A stretch of DNA of 64,000 bases from NCBI GenBank assembly GCA_039817415.1, contig JBCBVV010000001.1, positions 186,001 to 250,000 on the forward strand, in the 5' to 3' direction. The notes beneath the pieces are model-generated. The model worked only from the letters and a program-made list of their open reading frames with translations. It was not told the DNA's origin and did no database searches. Of this stretch, positions 53,421 through 63,159 are shown in pieces. The DNA comes from JALEFZ01 sp039817415. Its GTDB lineage: Bacteria > Bacteroidota > Bacteroidia > J057. A program made the position numbers and the translations under genes. Each line of letters starts with the position of its first letter. Positions within the stretch are counted from its first letter, which is position 1.

Positions 53421-53914
53421 GGCTTAATAGCAATTGGGGTATTTGTTCCGCGATTGAATGACAACTTGATGCCTTGGGGGGTTGCGTCATTCGATTGCTT
53501 TCCTACCTGAAAAATTTAGATCCAAATGAACGTTTCGCAACTCTGACAGAATTCGTTTCGGATGAGGTAAAAAATCCACCAAAAATGGCAGATTGTCGGC
53601 TTCTGACAAGGGATTGCTTTCTATATCTTACCGACATTTTTTCTTTCATGTTATGAAACTTTTGCTATGTAACACCTATCACTCGATGGTCTGTTTCCAA
53701 CGTCCGATAGATGACATCTCTTTCAGAGTTATCTCTAGTTACGGGTAAAATGGATCAATAGCTTTCCAAAATGAAGGAGCGTGCCAGCTGAATGATCAGG
53801 TGTGTCAGGTTTTTCATCCTGTAACAAAAAAGCCACCCCAAATAGGGTGGCTAGGTGTGGTCCTTTTCAGGAAAATGAGTGTGTTCCTTCAGCTATATTG
53901 CTAGATAAGTATCC
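53421..53914 (+). other. Intergenic region between the caspase and CoA synthetase genes
   Basis: The 494 bp hold the upstream region of the caspase gene and, at 53826-53852, the terminator of the CoA synthetase gene. A weak 60-codon plus-strand frame (53474-53656) has no recognisable start context and is probably not a gene. I see no other structure. Confidence 0.5.
53826..53852 (-). terminator. Terminator of the acyl-CoA synthetase gene
   Basis: A perfect 8-bp GC-rich stem (53831-53838 with 53845-53852, 6-nt loop) followed on the minus strand by five to six U residues. Confidence 0.9.
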
Positions 53915-55828
53915 CTATAAACCCGTCGGGTCGAAGGCAATTCCAATCTTATTGATATGCATATTTTCTCTGATTTCATCTAGGACCACAGGATCTTCGA
54001 TAGTCGAAGGCATATTAAAGGATTTTCCATCCGCTATGTAGCGCATGATTTTTCGTAAAATCTTCCCTGATCGTGTTTTGGGAAGGCGTTTAGCCACTGA
54101 GACTCGTTTGAAAGAGGCTACTGCACCAACTGTATTCCGCACCATGAGAATCAATTCTTTTTCCAAATCTTCCGAACTGATTGAGGTCCCTTCTTTCAAA
54201 ACCACGAAGGCTACGGGAATTTGCCCTTTGAGTGAGTTGGCCACACCGATAACAGCACATTCTGCAACGCCCCAATGACTGGCAACCACCTCCTCCATCT
54301 CAGAAGTTGAGAGTCTATGTCCTGCTACATTGATTACATCATCTATTCTTCCCGTGATATAAAAATAGCCCTCTTCATCGCGATAGCCTCCATCACCTGC
54401 CAGATAATACCCCGGATAACGGGAGAGATAAGAGTCTTTAAATCGTTGATCATTCTTCCAAAGTGTAGGCAAACAAGAAGGTGGCAAGGGATATTTGATG
54501 GCAACAGAACCTTCTTCCCCATGTGGAACTTCATTTCCCTCTTCATCCAAAATTCGGATGTCGAAGCTAGGCACTCTTTTACCTGCTGAACCTTCTTTGA
54601 TAGGAAAAAGGCCATAGCCTGCCATATTAGCCATCATAGGCCAACCTGACTCTGTTTGCCACCAATGATCCAGAACGGGAACCTGGGTCAATTCTCTCAA
54701 CCAATTTAAGGTGGACACATCACATCTTTCCCCCGCTAGGAAAATATATCTCAATTCAGGAGTCGGATAAGCTGCCTTAAAAGACCCAGTTGGATCTTCT
54801 TTTCTTATAGCACGAAAGGCAGTTGGAGCCGTGAAGAAGCTTTTCACCTTATATTGGCTCATGATTCTCCAGAATGTACTTGGATCTGGTGTTTTAATGG
54901 GTTTTCCCTCAAACATGATGGAGGTACAACCCTGTATCAAGGGCCCATAGATAATGTAGGAGTGGCCGACAACCCAGCCGATATCAGAAGCTGCCCAATA
55001 AACATCGCCAGGATCAACTCCATAAATCGTTTTCATGCTGTATTTAAGGGCTACGGCATGCCCACCATTATCCCGAACAATTCCTTTGGGTTTTCCTGTA
55101 GTTCCAGAGGTATATAAAATGTAAAGTGGATCAGTTGCATCCAAGATTTCATAGGTAGCCGCTTCGGGGCATTCTGAAACCTCTTTCCAAGAAATATAGT
55201 TTTGATTTTTTTGTTCAAGCGGAATGTGAGGCCTTTCCAGCATCACGACCGTATTTACCTTATGGTTAGCTTCTTCCAGAGCGGCTTCGACTATGGGTTC
55301 GTACCTTACTTTTCTACTCACCTCAATCCCACCGCTAGCAGTTAGTAAGACTTTGGGTTCGGCATCATCTATTCTAATGGCCAATTCATGCGCCGCGAAC
55401 CCTCCAAATACCACAGAATGAATGACCCCTAATCGTGCACAGGCCAAGATAGCCACCGCAGCTTCAGGAACCATTGGCATGTAGATGATAGCTGTATCCC
55501 CTTTCCGGAGTCCCAGTTTCTTTAGCCCTCCAGCAAAGTGAGCGACCTTATCTCTTAATTGTCTATAGGTAAGAGAATATTGGGTTTGGGTAACAGGAGA
55601 GTCGTAGATGAGTGCTTGTTGATCTGCTCGTCCATTCTCCACCTGATAATCCAACGCCAAATAGGAGGTATTCATTTTCCCTCCGTCAAACCATGTAAAA
55701 AGACCATTTTCGTGCTGGACCAGTCCACGCTCAGGTCTTTCAAACCAGTCAATTTTTTCAGCCTCCTGTAACCAGAATTTCTCGGTGTCCTGCAAGCTTT
55801 GGGTGTAGTCCTCTAAATATGTATTCAT
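53915..55828 (-). CDS. Acetyl/propionyl-CoA synthetase (AMP-forming, PrpE/ACSS3-like)
   Basis: This 637-residue enzyme activates a short-chain carboxylate with ATP and CoA. Signatures are the P-loop LYILYTSGTTGKPKG, AASDIGWVVGHSYIIYGPL, DHWWQTESGWPM, YLAGDGGYRDEEGYFYITGRIDDVINVAGHRLST and the C-terminal acetylatable lysine in KTRSGKILRKIMR. The GIVRDNGGHAVAL segment and the Ser-Gly-Trp-Pro-Met acyl-pocket region resemble propionyl-CoA synthetase PrpE/ACSS3 more than classical Acs, so propionate may be the preferred substrate; this is inference. It is divergent from the porin-symporter-kinase row and separated by 246 bp of AT-rich sequence. Confidence 0.93.
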   Translation of the reverse strand: MNTYLEDYTQSLQDTEKFWLQEAEKIDWFERPERGLVQHENGLFTWFDGGKMNTSYLALDYQVENGRADQQALIYDSPVTQTQYSLTYRQLRDKVAHFAGGLKKLGLRKGDTAIIYMPMVPEAAVAILACARLGVIHSVVFGGFAAHELAIRIDDAEPKVLLTASGGIEVSRKVRYEPIVEAALEEANHKVNTVVMLERPHIPLEQKNQNYISWKEVSECPEAATYEILDATDPLYILYTSGTTGKPKGIVRDNGGHAVALKYSMKTIYGVDPGDVYWAASDIGWVVGHSYIIYGPLIQGCTSIMFEGKPIKTPDPSTFWRIMSQYKVKSFFTAPTAFRAIRKEDPTGSFKAAYPTPELRYIFLAGERCDVSTLNWLRELTQVPVLDHWWQTESGWPMMANMAGYGLFPIKEGSAGKRVPSFDIRILDEEGNEVPHGEEGSVAIKYPLPPSCLPTLWKNDQRFKDSYLSRYPGYYLAGDGGYRDEEGYFYITGRIDDVINVAGHRLSTSEMEEVVASHWGVAECAVIGVANSLKGQIPVAFVVLKEGTSISSEDLEKELILMVRNTVGAVASFKRVSVAKRLPKTRSGKILRKIMRYIADGKSFNMPSTIEDPVVLDEIRENMHINKIGIAFDPTGL

Positions 55829-56074
55829 CTGAGTAGGTGTATATCCTTTACAGAATATAGTGCTTCTATCATGAAGATAAAAGAAACTTAATAAATATAT
55901 AGATATATAGATTATTAAAAAATTTCTCCCTTCAAAACGGCACTCAGTTCATTCTAAGCCATAAAATTGATTTTAAGATGATATATCTGCATATCTATTA
56001 TTGTAATTATCTAAATATCTATATAACTTAGAATTACTCTAACGGATTTTACTACATCTATTACGCAATCTATT

Positions 56075-57367
56075 ATGAGGAACATCAGTTACACATCTTT
56101 GCTATTGGGATTGATCATGCTGATCTCTCCTATGGCATTCGGTCAATACTCTCCGGATTACAAAGGAGGCTTAAAAGTCTCGCTCAATGAAGATGGCTCA
56201 AAGTATGTGAGGTTCATTACCTGGCACCAAATGTGGGCAACTTTTTCAGGAGATAACGTTGACTTCAGACTTCGCCGTTCAAGATTCTTAGCTTTTGCCA
56301 AGATCAACAAGAGATTTCTCATTCTAACGCATTTTGGACTTAACAATCTGACACCTGGTCAGATGGGAACTGCTGCCCCGATTCCTTCAGGAAGTGGCAA
56401 TGGTAGGTTCTTTATGCATGGCGCGTGGGCAGACATTAGTGTCATCCCTGGCGTACTCAATGTAGGGGGTGGATTACACTATTGGAATGGAATCAGCCGC
56501 CTTACCAACCAATCTACGCTAAACTTCCTCACGCTTGATGCACCTGGACACAACTGGGCCAACATTGGTACATCTGACCAATTTGCCAGACATCTGGGAT
56601 TCTTTGTCAAAGGAAAATTAGGCAAACTGGACTATCGCTTTGCTTTGAATGAGGCCATCCAGAATCCTCTATTGGGAGGAAATCTAGGGGACATTCAGAT
56701 GGGATTGGGCGACACAGCGACCTTTGTAACCGACAAAGCCGTTTACAGAAATGAAGCCAATCCAGGTGGTGGCAAGGTAATTTCTGGTTATGTCAAGCAC
56801 GACTTCTTCGATAAGGAGGGAAATACGCTTCCTTACTTTGTGGGGACCTACATGGGCAAGAAGAAGATTTTGAACGTGGGTGCTGGATTTTTCCACCACA
56901 TCGATGGAGCTACCTACTACAAAGCTAGTGCTGCTGGTACCCACCCTACCTTGGTTAGCCCTACTTCTTTTGCGGTAGACGTATTTGCTGACCTACCGGT
57001 AGGAAAAGGCATGGGCTTCACAGGATATGCTTCTTTTACCAACCACAACTGGGGTCCCAACCTTACCGGAGGACTTGATGGAGTTGGGACAGGTAATATC
57101 GGCTATGTTCAAGCGGGATTAGCCCTTCCAGAAATCGAAAATGTAGGACAATTCCAGCCTTACATTCACTTCACCCACAGAGATATGGAAGCTCATGAAG
57201 ACTTTAGTGTGTCTACTTCGAGCCGCTTGGGAATTGGAGCTAATTGGTTCATTGAAGGCCACAACCTAAAGCTGTCTGCTGAATATCAGACGAGTAGCCC
57301 AACTGCTGAAACAGGTTCAGCGACTTTGACCAATCTGTTCAGAATCCAACTTCACGCATTTCTGTAA
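56075..57367 (+). CDS. Outer-membrane porin-like beta-barrel protein
   Basis: The 430 residues start with a signal peptide (LLLGLIMLISPMAFGQ). The remainder is a series of amphipathic, aromatic-rich strands (YVRFITWHQMWATF, VDFRLRRSRFLAFAKI, LGFFVKGKLGKLDYRFALNEA, FLGIGANWFIEGHNLKLSAEYQ) ending TNLFRIQLHAFL with a hydrophobic terminal strand typical of outer-membrane barrels. The FRLRRSRF element resembles phosphate-selective porins (OprO/P-type). It is followed by DUF4212 and symporter genes, so it may let short-chain carboxylates cross the outer membrane; the substrate is inferred. Confidence 0.85.
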   Translation: MRNISYTSLLLGLIMLISPMAFGQYSPDYKGGLKVSLNEDGSKYVRFITWHQMWATFSGDNVDFRLRRSRFLAFAKINKRFLILTHFGLNNLTPGQMGTAAPIPSGSGNGRFFMHGAWADISVIPGVLNVGGGLHYWNGISRLTNQSTLNFLTLDAPGHNWANIGTSDQFARHLGFFVKGKLGKLDYRFALNEAIQNPLLGGNLGDIQMGLGDTATFVTDKAVYRNEANPGGGKVISGYVKHDFFDKEGNTLPYFVGTYMGKKKILNVGAGFFHHIDGATYYKASAAGTHPTLVSPTSFAVDVFADLPVGKGMGFTGYASFTNHNWGPNLTGGLDGVGTGNIGYVQAGLALPEIENVGQFQPYIHFTHRDMEAHEDFSVSTSSRLGIGANWFIEGHNLKLSAEYQTSSPTAETGSATLTNLFRIQLHAFL

Positions 57368-57452
57368 CCATACAAGAGATAAGAATGGCCTTTCAATCTG
57401 AATATATGTAGATATACAAATACATTCTTATCTTTATTTGTCTATTACTCGA

Positions 57453-57683
57453 ATGAAATCACCCAATATTATGAAGGATTTAAAACAATACTGGAAAACC
57501 AACTTAACGTATCTAGGCATTTTACTAGGCGTGTGGTTTCTCGTCTCATTTGGCTTCGGCATCATTGGACAGAGTTTCTGGTGGGCCCAGCAGGGAGCTA
57601 TCTACACTTTTGTTGCAATCATCTTTGTCTATGTCTTTCTGATGAACAAGCTGGACAAGAAATACGATGTGGATGAAAAGTAG
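57453..57683 (+). CDS. DUF4212 small subunit of a sodium/solute symporter
   Basis: A 76-residue two-helix membrane protein: YWKTNLTYLGILLGVWFLVSFGFGIIG and YTFVAIIFVYVFLMNKLDKKY match DUF4212, which is found next to VC_2705-type sodium:solute symporters and is thought to be a partner or small subunit. The start is uncertain; ATG codons at 57453 and 57471 are both possible. It is 53 bp before the symporter gene and clearly belongs to the same unit. Confidence 0.88.
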   Translation: MKSPNIMKDLKQYWKTNLTYLGILLGVWFLVSFGFGIIGQSFWWAQQGAIYTFVAIIFVYVFLMNKLDKKYDVDEK

Positions 57684-57736
57684 GTCTCAGCACCCTTTGA
57701 TTTTCATGCTAACTATTCACTTTTAACGCTAGAAAA

Positions 57737-59494
57737 ATGGATCAACAAATATGGACGCTGGTCATGGTGGGCCTTACGTTCGCTCTGTATATCGGTATTG
57801 CGATTTGGTCGCGTGCCTCTTCCACCAAAGACTTTTATGTAGCAGGCGGTGGTGTATCACCTCTTGCAAATGGTATGGCGACGGCGGCTGACTGGATGTC
57901 GGCAGCTTCCTTCCTTTCGATGGCTGGATTGATCGCCTTTTTAGGATATGACGGAGGAGTTTACCTCATGGGATGGACGGGAGGATATGTGTTATTGGCC
58001 CTCTTACTTGCACCTTATCTGCGGAAATTTGGTCAATTTACCGTACCCGATTTTATTGGAACAAGATACTCCGGAAAAGATCCTAACGCTCAGATCAATG
58101 TTGCTCGTCTTGTAGCAATTGTATGTGCCCTCTTCGTTTCCTTTACTTATGTAGTTGGGCAGATGAAAGGTGTAGGTGTAGCCTTCTCTCGCTTCCTCGA
58201 AGTATCATTCGAAACAGGTGTATTGATTGGAATTGCTATCGTATTCTTCTATGCGGTATTGGGGGGAATGAAAGGTATTACCTATACTCAGGTAGCTCAG
58301 TACTGTGTATTGATCTTCGCCTTTACAGTACCTGCGATCTTTATCTCTTTACAAATAACTGGAAACCCCATTCCACAGCTTGGATTGATGGGTGAATTTA
58401 AGGGAGAAGGGATTTCGCTTCTCGATAAACTGAATCAGTTAAATACCGACTTGGGATTCTATGAATATACCTCTGGGAAGAAACCGATGATTGATGTAGC
58501 CTTCATTACGGCTGCTTTGATGCTGGGTACGGCTGGTCTCCCTCACGTAATCGTACGTTTCTTTACGGTCCCTAAAGTAGCTGACGCAAGAAAGTCTGCT
58601 GGATACGCGCTGGTATTTATCGCTATTCTGTATACAACTGCTCCTGCAGTAGCTGCTTTTGCACGTGCCAACATGATTGATAGTGTAAGTGGTGTAAGAC
58701 ATGATGAAGCCCCCGCTTGGGTAAACAACTGGAAAGAAGCTGGCCTGATCAAGATGGAAGACAAGAATGGCGACGGAATTATTCAGTACTACGATGACAA
58801 GAGTGAAGCTGGTATCGCCATGGCAGCAGCCAACGGATGGAAAGGAAATGAGTTCACCCCTGACCGTGATATCATGGTATTGGCTAACCCTGAAATTGCC
58901 AAACTTCCTGCATGGGTAGTGGCCTTGGTCGTAGCTGGTGGTCTGGCCGCAGCTCTATCTACAGCCGCCGGTCTCCTCTTGGTAATCTCAACTTCTATCT
59001 CTCACGACCTACTGAAGAAGACCTTTATGCCAAACATTAGCGATAAGAAAGAGCTAATGTATGCTCGGATCGCTGCTGCAGTAGCAGTTGTTGGTGCTGG
59101 TCTGGCTGGTATGAATCCTCCTGGATTCGTGGCTGAGGTAGTTGCATTCGCCTTCGGTCTAGCTGCATCATCCTTCTTCCCTGCCATTCTATTAGGAATC
59201 TTTGATAAGAGAACCAACACTCCAGGAGCTGTTTCAGGTATGATTTCAGGTCTGCTGTTCACAGCTATCATGATTTGTATGATGAGATCTGTGCAGTTAT
59301 TCGGAACTGAAGCCCCGATGATCAAAGACTTCTTCGGAATCTCTGCTCAGGGCATCGGTACAGTAGGTATGTTTGTCAACCTCATTGTAACACTGGTTGT
59401 ATCTCGTTTGACACCTGCTCCTTCTGCGGAAATTCAGCAGATCGTAGAAGATATTCGTATCCCACGTGGTGCTGGTGAAGCGCAAGTACATTAA
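57737..59494 (+). CDS. Sodium:solute symporter, VC_2705 subfamily (acetate/propionate permease-like)
   Basis: This 585-residue SSS-family transporter has about 13 helices. DFYVAGGGVSPLANGMATAADWMSAASFLSMAG gives the sodium/substrate region of helices 1-2, and GLAAALSTAAGLLLVISTSISHDLL the conserved helix 9-10 region. It is most similar in layout to ActP-like acetate permeases of the VC_2705 group. A loop at about residues 335-350 carries DKNGDGIIQYYD, an EF-hand-like Asp-Asn-Asp-Gly calcium-loop pattern, which may be common in this subfamily. It is paired with DUF4212 upstream and followed by a terminator. The nearby CoA synthetase and CrbS-like kinase suggest short-chain carboxylate uptake. 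Confidence 0.92.
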   Translation: MDQQIWTLVMVGLTFALYIGIAIWSRASSTKDFYVAGGGVSPLANGMATAADWMSAASFLSMAGLIAFLGYDGGVYLMGWTGGYVLLALLLAPYLRKFGQFTVPDFIGTRYSGKDPNAQINVARLVAIVCALFVSFTYVVGQMKGVGVAFSRFLEVSFETGVLIGIAIVFFYAVLGGMKGITYTQVAQYCVLIFAFTVPAIFISLQITGNPIPQLGLMGEFKGEGISLLDKLNQLNTDLGFYEYTSGKKPMIDVAFITAALMLGTAGLPHVIVRFFTVPKVADARKSAGYALVFIAILYTTAPAVAAFARANMIDSVSGVRHDEAPAWVNNWKEAGLIKMEDKNGDGIIQYYDDKSEAGIAMAAANGWKGNEFTPDRDIMVLANPEIAKLPAWVVALVVAGGLAAALSTAAGLLLVISTSISHDLLKKTFMPNISDKKELMYARIAAAVAVVGAGLAGMNPPGFVAEVVAFAFGLAASSFFPAILLGIFDKRTNTPGAVSGMISGLLFTAIMICMMRSVQLFGTEAPMIKDFFGISAQGIGTVGMFVNLIVTLVVSRLTPAPSAEIQQIVEDIRIPRGAGEAQVH

Positions 59495-59533
59495 TTGACA
59501 TCAGGTTCAAAGAGCCTGAACGAGTATGAATAG

Positions 59534-59573
59534 CCCTGTAAGTGTAGGCAATGTCGAGGCTTACAGGGTTTTT
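59534..59573 (+). terminator. Terminator after the symporter gene
   Basis: A perfect 9-bp stem (59534-59542 with 59560-59568) followed by five T residues. It overlaps an apparent upstream extension of the next small ORF and so argues for the later start at 59589. Confidence 0.88.
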
Positions 59574-59588
59574 AAAAGGAACTACATC

Positions 59589-59816
59589 ATGAAACTACGA
59601 ATCGGTAGAAAATTGTCTCAACTCATTGTGGTGATCTACCTTGGAATCACCTTTGGGTTGCGTTACATGAACGAATCCTATATGACGAGTCATTATTGGA
59701 TGTCTATTATTAGTGGCTTGATCTTCCTGATCATTCTGTACGCCTTTATCAAAACAGGCATCCTGAATCCCGGCTGGTTTTGGTTTGAAAAAGAACCTGA
59801 AGGCGGGGAAGCATAA
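59589..59816 (+). CDS. Tiny two-helix membrane protein downstream of the symporter
   Basis: A 75-residue protein with a basic N-terminus, two hydrophobic helices (LSQLIVVIYLGITFGLRY; WMSIISGLIFLIILYAFIKTGI) and an acidic tail after a WFWFEKEP motif. I do not recognise a family. The start at 59589 avoids the terminator hairpin. It and the next small ORF lie between the symporter and its presumed sensor kinase, so an accessory role in transport or signalling is possible but unproven. Confidence 0.65.
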   Translation: MKLRIGRKLSQLIVVIYLGITFGLRYMNESYMTSHYWMSIISGLIFLIILYAFIKTGILNPGWFWFEKEPEGGEA

Positions 59817-59959
59817 TCCCAGCTCAGTCAACGGTTAATCTCTTTTCCAATCATCATGGCGCTTACCTCTTTGGGGGGAGAAGGGACTTCCTATGTCGTT
59901 TCGCTGAGGAATTCATGTACCATATTTGAAGTTCATGGGCATTGTACCCATATTTAAGA

Positions 59960-60160
59960 ATGCTTAAAGTGAGAAGAGGAAGGAGACTTGCTGCATATTT
60001 TGTGATCTTTTTCGCCCTGCTGAATTACCCCTTAATTCAGTTGTTTACCTCAACCGGTACCATTTGGGGTATGCCCAAAAGTTACCTGGCTATCTTTTCA
60101 CTTTGGCTATTGATGATCGGAATCTTCATGTGGATTGTAGAAAGCAGGCCTAATAAATGA
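59960..60160 (+). CDS. Tiny two-helix membrane protein upstream of the sensor kinase
   Basis: A 66-residue protein: a basic start (MLKVRRGRRLAAY), helix 1 (FVIFFALLNYPLIQLF), a short loop with a G-x-P, and helix 2 (SYLAIFSLWLLMIGIFMWIV). It lies 17 bp before the sensor-kinase gene, implying co-translation. In other bacteria very small membrane proteins often precede SSS-type kinases. Family not recognised here. Confidence 0.7.
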   Translation: MLKVRRGRRLAAYFVIFFALLNYPLIQLFTSTGTIWGMPKSYLAIFSLWLLMIGIFMWIVESRPNK

Positions 60161-60177
60161 AGAAAGAATAAGCTGGA

Positions 60178-62901
60178 ATGAGTCCTTGGATTGTACTTAT
60201 TGCTTCCGTCGGATACCTAGGAATTTTATTTGCTGTCGCTTATTGGGCTGACCTTAGAAGAAGCAAGGGCAAAAGCATTATCAACAATCCCTATGTATAC
60301 GCACTTTCGCTGGCAGTTTATTGCACAGCATGGACCTTTTATGGAAGTGTAGGTCGTGCTGCTACCCACGGAATAGAATTTCTAGCCATTTATCTGGGCC
60401 CTACCCTAGCGGCTCCACTGTGGTGGATTGTGCTTCGAAAGATTCTCGTTATCAGCAAATCCCAACGAATCAGTTCCATTGCTGACTTTATCTCTGCCCG
60501 TTATGGCAAAAGTTCCTTCTTGGGCGGATTGGTAGCCGTGATCGCGATTGTAGCCATTATCCCCTACATATCCCTTCAACTCAAGGCCGTTTCCTTTAGT
60601 TTTGACCTACTCACCAATGGGTCTGATTTTGGTGGACTTGCGATTGGTCAGGACAATTTCCTTCAAGATCAGGCCTTCTATGTAGCAATTGTCTTAACCA
60701 TATTCACCATTCTTTTTGGAACAAGGCATCTGGAGGCTCCCGAGCATCATGACGGATTGGTAGCAGCCATTGCGTTTGAATCCATTGTGAAGCTGATCAT
60801 GTTTTTATTGGCTGGGATTTTCGTGGTCTTTTTCCTTTTTAAAGGCCCTGCAGATTTATTTGGTCAGGCTTTAGACATACCTGACATACGAGAAATGTAT
60901 AATTCAGATCCACATTCATCGATCAGACCATGGAGTTGGTTCTGGATGTTACTCATCTCTATGTTTGCCATTCTTCTTTTGCCAAGGCAATTCCACGTGG
61001 CCGTCGTAGAGAATACGGAACCCAATCATGTCAGGAAAGCCATCTGGCTATTTCCCCTCTATCTTTTCCTGATCAATATTTTCGTCATACCCATTGCCCT
61101 GGGAGGAAGGATGGAATTTCCTGCTTCCCCCGGCATAGCTGATACCTACGTTCTACAGCTTCCATTGGCTCATGGTCAGGAACTTCTGGCCTTGCTGGTC
61201 TATCTTGGGGGGCTGTCGGCTTCTACTTCCATGGTCATTGTGGCTACCATTGCCCTGAGTATCATGGCGAGTAACAACCTGATTGTCCCCTTGCTCTTAA
61301 GAACTTCTATTGTAAAGGAATCTTTTGAAAACGACATTTCTTCTAGGTTAATGGCTATCCGAAGACTGGTCATCATCACCATCATGATGGTGAGTTATGC
61401 TTACTTTTCTTCCCTTGGGCAAAACAAATCTCTGGTTTCCATCGGCTTGATTTCTTTCGTTGGCGTGGCTCAATTTGCTCCAGCGGTTATAGGGGGAATC
61501 TTCTGGAGAGATGGAAACAAAAAGGGCGCTATGGCTGGTTTGATCTCTGGCTTCATAATTTGGGCATTTACCCTCCCGTTGGTCAGTATACTCGGTGAAA
61601 ATGCATGGATGCAGAACATAATCGATCATGGGCTTTTCGGTATGGATATCTTGCGGCCCTTTGCGCTATTTGGGATGGAAGGAATGGATGAAATTAGCCA
61701 TGCTGCATTTTGGAGCCTGACAGTAAATACAGGACTGTACGTAATGGTTTCTCTTTACACCCGCCCTTCTGCAATAGAGCACTCACAGGCCAATCTCTTC
61801 GTCAATATTTTCCAGTTCCAGCAATCTCGCCAGGAAGAAGCCCTTTGGAGAGGGAAAGCTTATATGGATGATGTACGCTCTCTATTGGAAAGATTTCTTG
61901 GAAAGGAAAGGGCAGAGGTCATGTTGGAAGAATTTGCCCAAAAGCATGGAATTGAATTAGCTGGACTCGAACAAGCTGATTTTCGAATGGTCAATTTTGC
62001 CGAGAAACAATTGACCGGTGCCATTGGTCCCGCTTCGGCCCGGATCCTTATATCTTCTGTGGTCAAGGAGGAACCACTTAAGCTAATTGAGGTCATGCAG
62101 GTCTTGGATGAAACACAGCAAATCGTTCGCTACAGCAAAGAACTAGAACAAAAGTCAAAAGAGCTAGAAAAGGCAACAGACAACCTAAGGAAGGCCAATG
62201 AGCGCCTTCAAGAAATGGATAAACTGAAGGATGACTTCATCACCACAGTAACCCATGAACTCAGAACTCCCATCACTTCTATTCGAGCATTAACCAATAT
62301 TGTCTACGACAACAAAGACCTAGCAGAATCCAAAAAAGAAGAGTTTCTGAGCATTGTCATCAAAGAGTGCGAGCGTATTTCTCGTCTCATCAACCATGTC
62401 CTTGATTTAGAGAAAATGGAATCAGGACATGCGGACTGGAAGCAGGAAGAAATTGACTTGGTGGAATTGGTCAAGGATTCCACCAAAAAGATACATGGTA
62501 TCTGCAAGGAGAGACAGATTGAACTCATTGAATCTTACCCTGATTCTCCCACTATCCTGCTGGGAGATCCAGACAGATTGGTTCAAGTCATCATGAACCT
62601 ACTTTCTAATGCCGTGAAGTTTTGTGATCAAGAAAACGGCAAAATTGAGGTCTCTTTAAGACATGAGAAAAGTCATCTTCTTTTGATTGTGAAGGACAAT
62701 GGGGTTGGCATCAAACCTGAAGACCAACCACATATTTTCGATAAGTTTACGCAGTTTAACGACTTCAAAAGCGGGCGTCCACAAGGAAGTGGCCTGGGCT
62801 TGTCTATCAGTTGGAGAATCATTCACTTACACCAAGGAAACATTTGGGTAAGTAGTATTCCAGGAAAGGGAGCAAGTTTTTATGTAAAGTTACCTACCTG
62901 A
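60178..62901 (+). CDS. Symporter-fused sensor histidine kinase (CrbS/CbrA-like)
   Basis: The 907 residues combine an N-terminal sodium:solute symporter domain (about 1-550, 13 helices), a STAC-like linker (about 570-650: MDDVRSLLERFLGKERAEVMLEEFA), a coiled coil (to about 685), a HisKA domain with phospho-accepting His693 (FITTVTHELRTPITSIRAL) and a HATPase domain with N box VIMNLLSNAVKFC, DNGVGIKPED and GSGLGLSI. Proteins of this layout in Vibrio and Pseudomonas (CrbS, CbrA) control acetate or amino-acid use, including acs and actP-type genes, which lie next to it here. It should phosphorylate the nearby response regulator. Whether the symporter part transports or only senses is unknown. Confidence 0.93.
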   Translation: MSPWIVLIASVGYLGILFAVAYWADLRRSKGKSIINNPYVYALSLAVYCTAWTFYGSVGRAATHGIEFLAIYLGPTLAAPLWWIVLRKILVISKSQRISSIADFISARYGKSSFLGGLVAVIAIVAIIPYISLQLKAVSFSFDLLTNGSDFGGLAIGQDNFLQDQAFYVAIVLTIFTILFGTRHLEAPEHHDGLVAAIAFESIVKLIMFLLAGIFVVFFLFKGPADLFGQALDIPDIREMYNSDPHSSIRPWSWFWMLLISMFAILLLPRQFHVAVVENTEPNHVRKAIWLFPLYLFLINIFVIPIALGGRMEFPASPGIADTYVLQLPLAHGQELLALLVYLGGLSASTSMVIVATIALSIMASNNLIVPLLLRTSIVKESFENDISSRLMAIRRLVIITIMMVSYAYFSSLGQNKSLVSIGLISFVGVAQFAPAVIGGIFWRDGNKKGAMAGLISGFIIWAFTLPLVSILGENAWMQNIIDHGLFGMDILRPFALFGMEGMDEISHAAFWSLTVNTGLYVMVSLYTRPSAIEHSQANLFVNIFQFQQSRQEEALWRGKAYMDDVRSLLERFLGKERAEVMLEEFAQKHGIELAGLEQADFRMVNFAEKQLTGAIGPASARILISSVVKEEPLKLIEVMQVLDETQQIVRYSKELEQKSKELEKATDNLRKANERLQEMDKLKDDFITTVTHELRTPITSIRALTNIVYDNKDLAESKKEEFLSIVIKECERISRLINHVLDLEKMESGHADWKQEEIDLVELVKDSTKKIHGICKERQIELIESYPDSPTILLGDPDRLVQVIMNLLSNAVKFCDQENGKIEVSLRHEKSHLLLIVKDNGVGIKPEDQPHIFDKFTQFNDFKSGRPQGSGLGLSISWRIIHLHQGNIWVSSIPGKGASFYVKLPT

Positions 62902-63159
62902 TTTCAAAAACTGAATCGTTTTACAGAAGCCTATTTTATCTATAAATAAGGTGTCCAATTAATTTCAGCTTTCTGATCCTTTTTTTATTTGGAATTTGCC
63001 TGAGCTTAAACACATGATCATTTCCTATCAACTTTTCAAGGATTATGATTAATGTCAATCTAAAGATTCAACAGTTGTTAACCCTCAATATATGATGTAT
63101 ATTAGATATAAGAGGTGGATTTTTGAGGGTAATTCACCTGGATTTAATAATTCTTGCCA

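Noticed and set aside
53474..53656. Small gene in the caspase upstream region
   Set aside because: A 60-codon frame without signal, family resemblance or start context; most likely a chance open frame.
55829..56074. Repeated TATAGATATATAG-like tracts as a regulatory array
   Set aside because: The region is extremely AT-rich and the repeats are irregular; chance occurrence is likely and no regulator can be named.
59526..59816. Longer start for the 75-residue membrane protein
   Set aside because: The extra 21 residues would lie over the symporter terminator hairpin (59534-59573) and have no helix or conserved feature.
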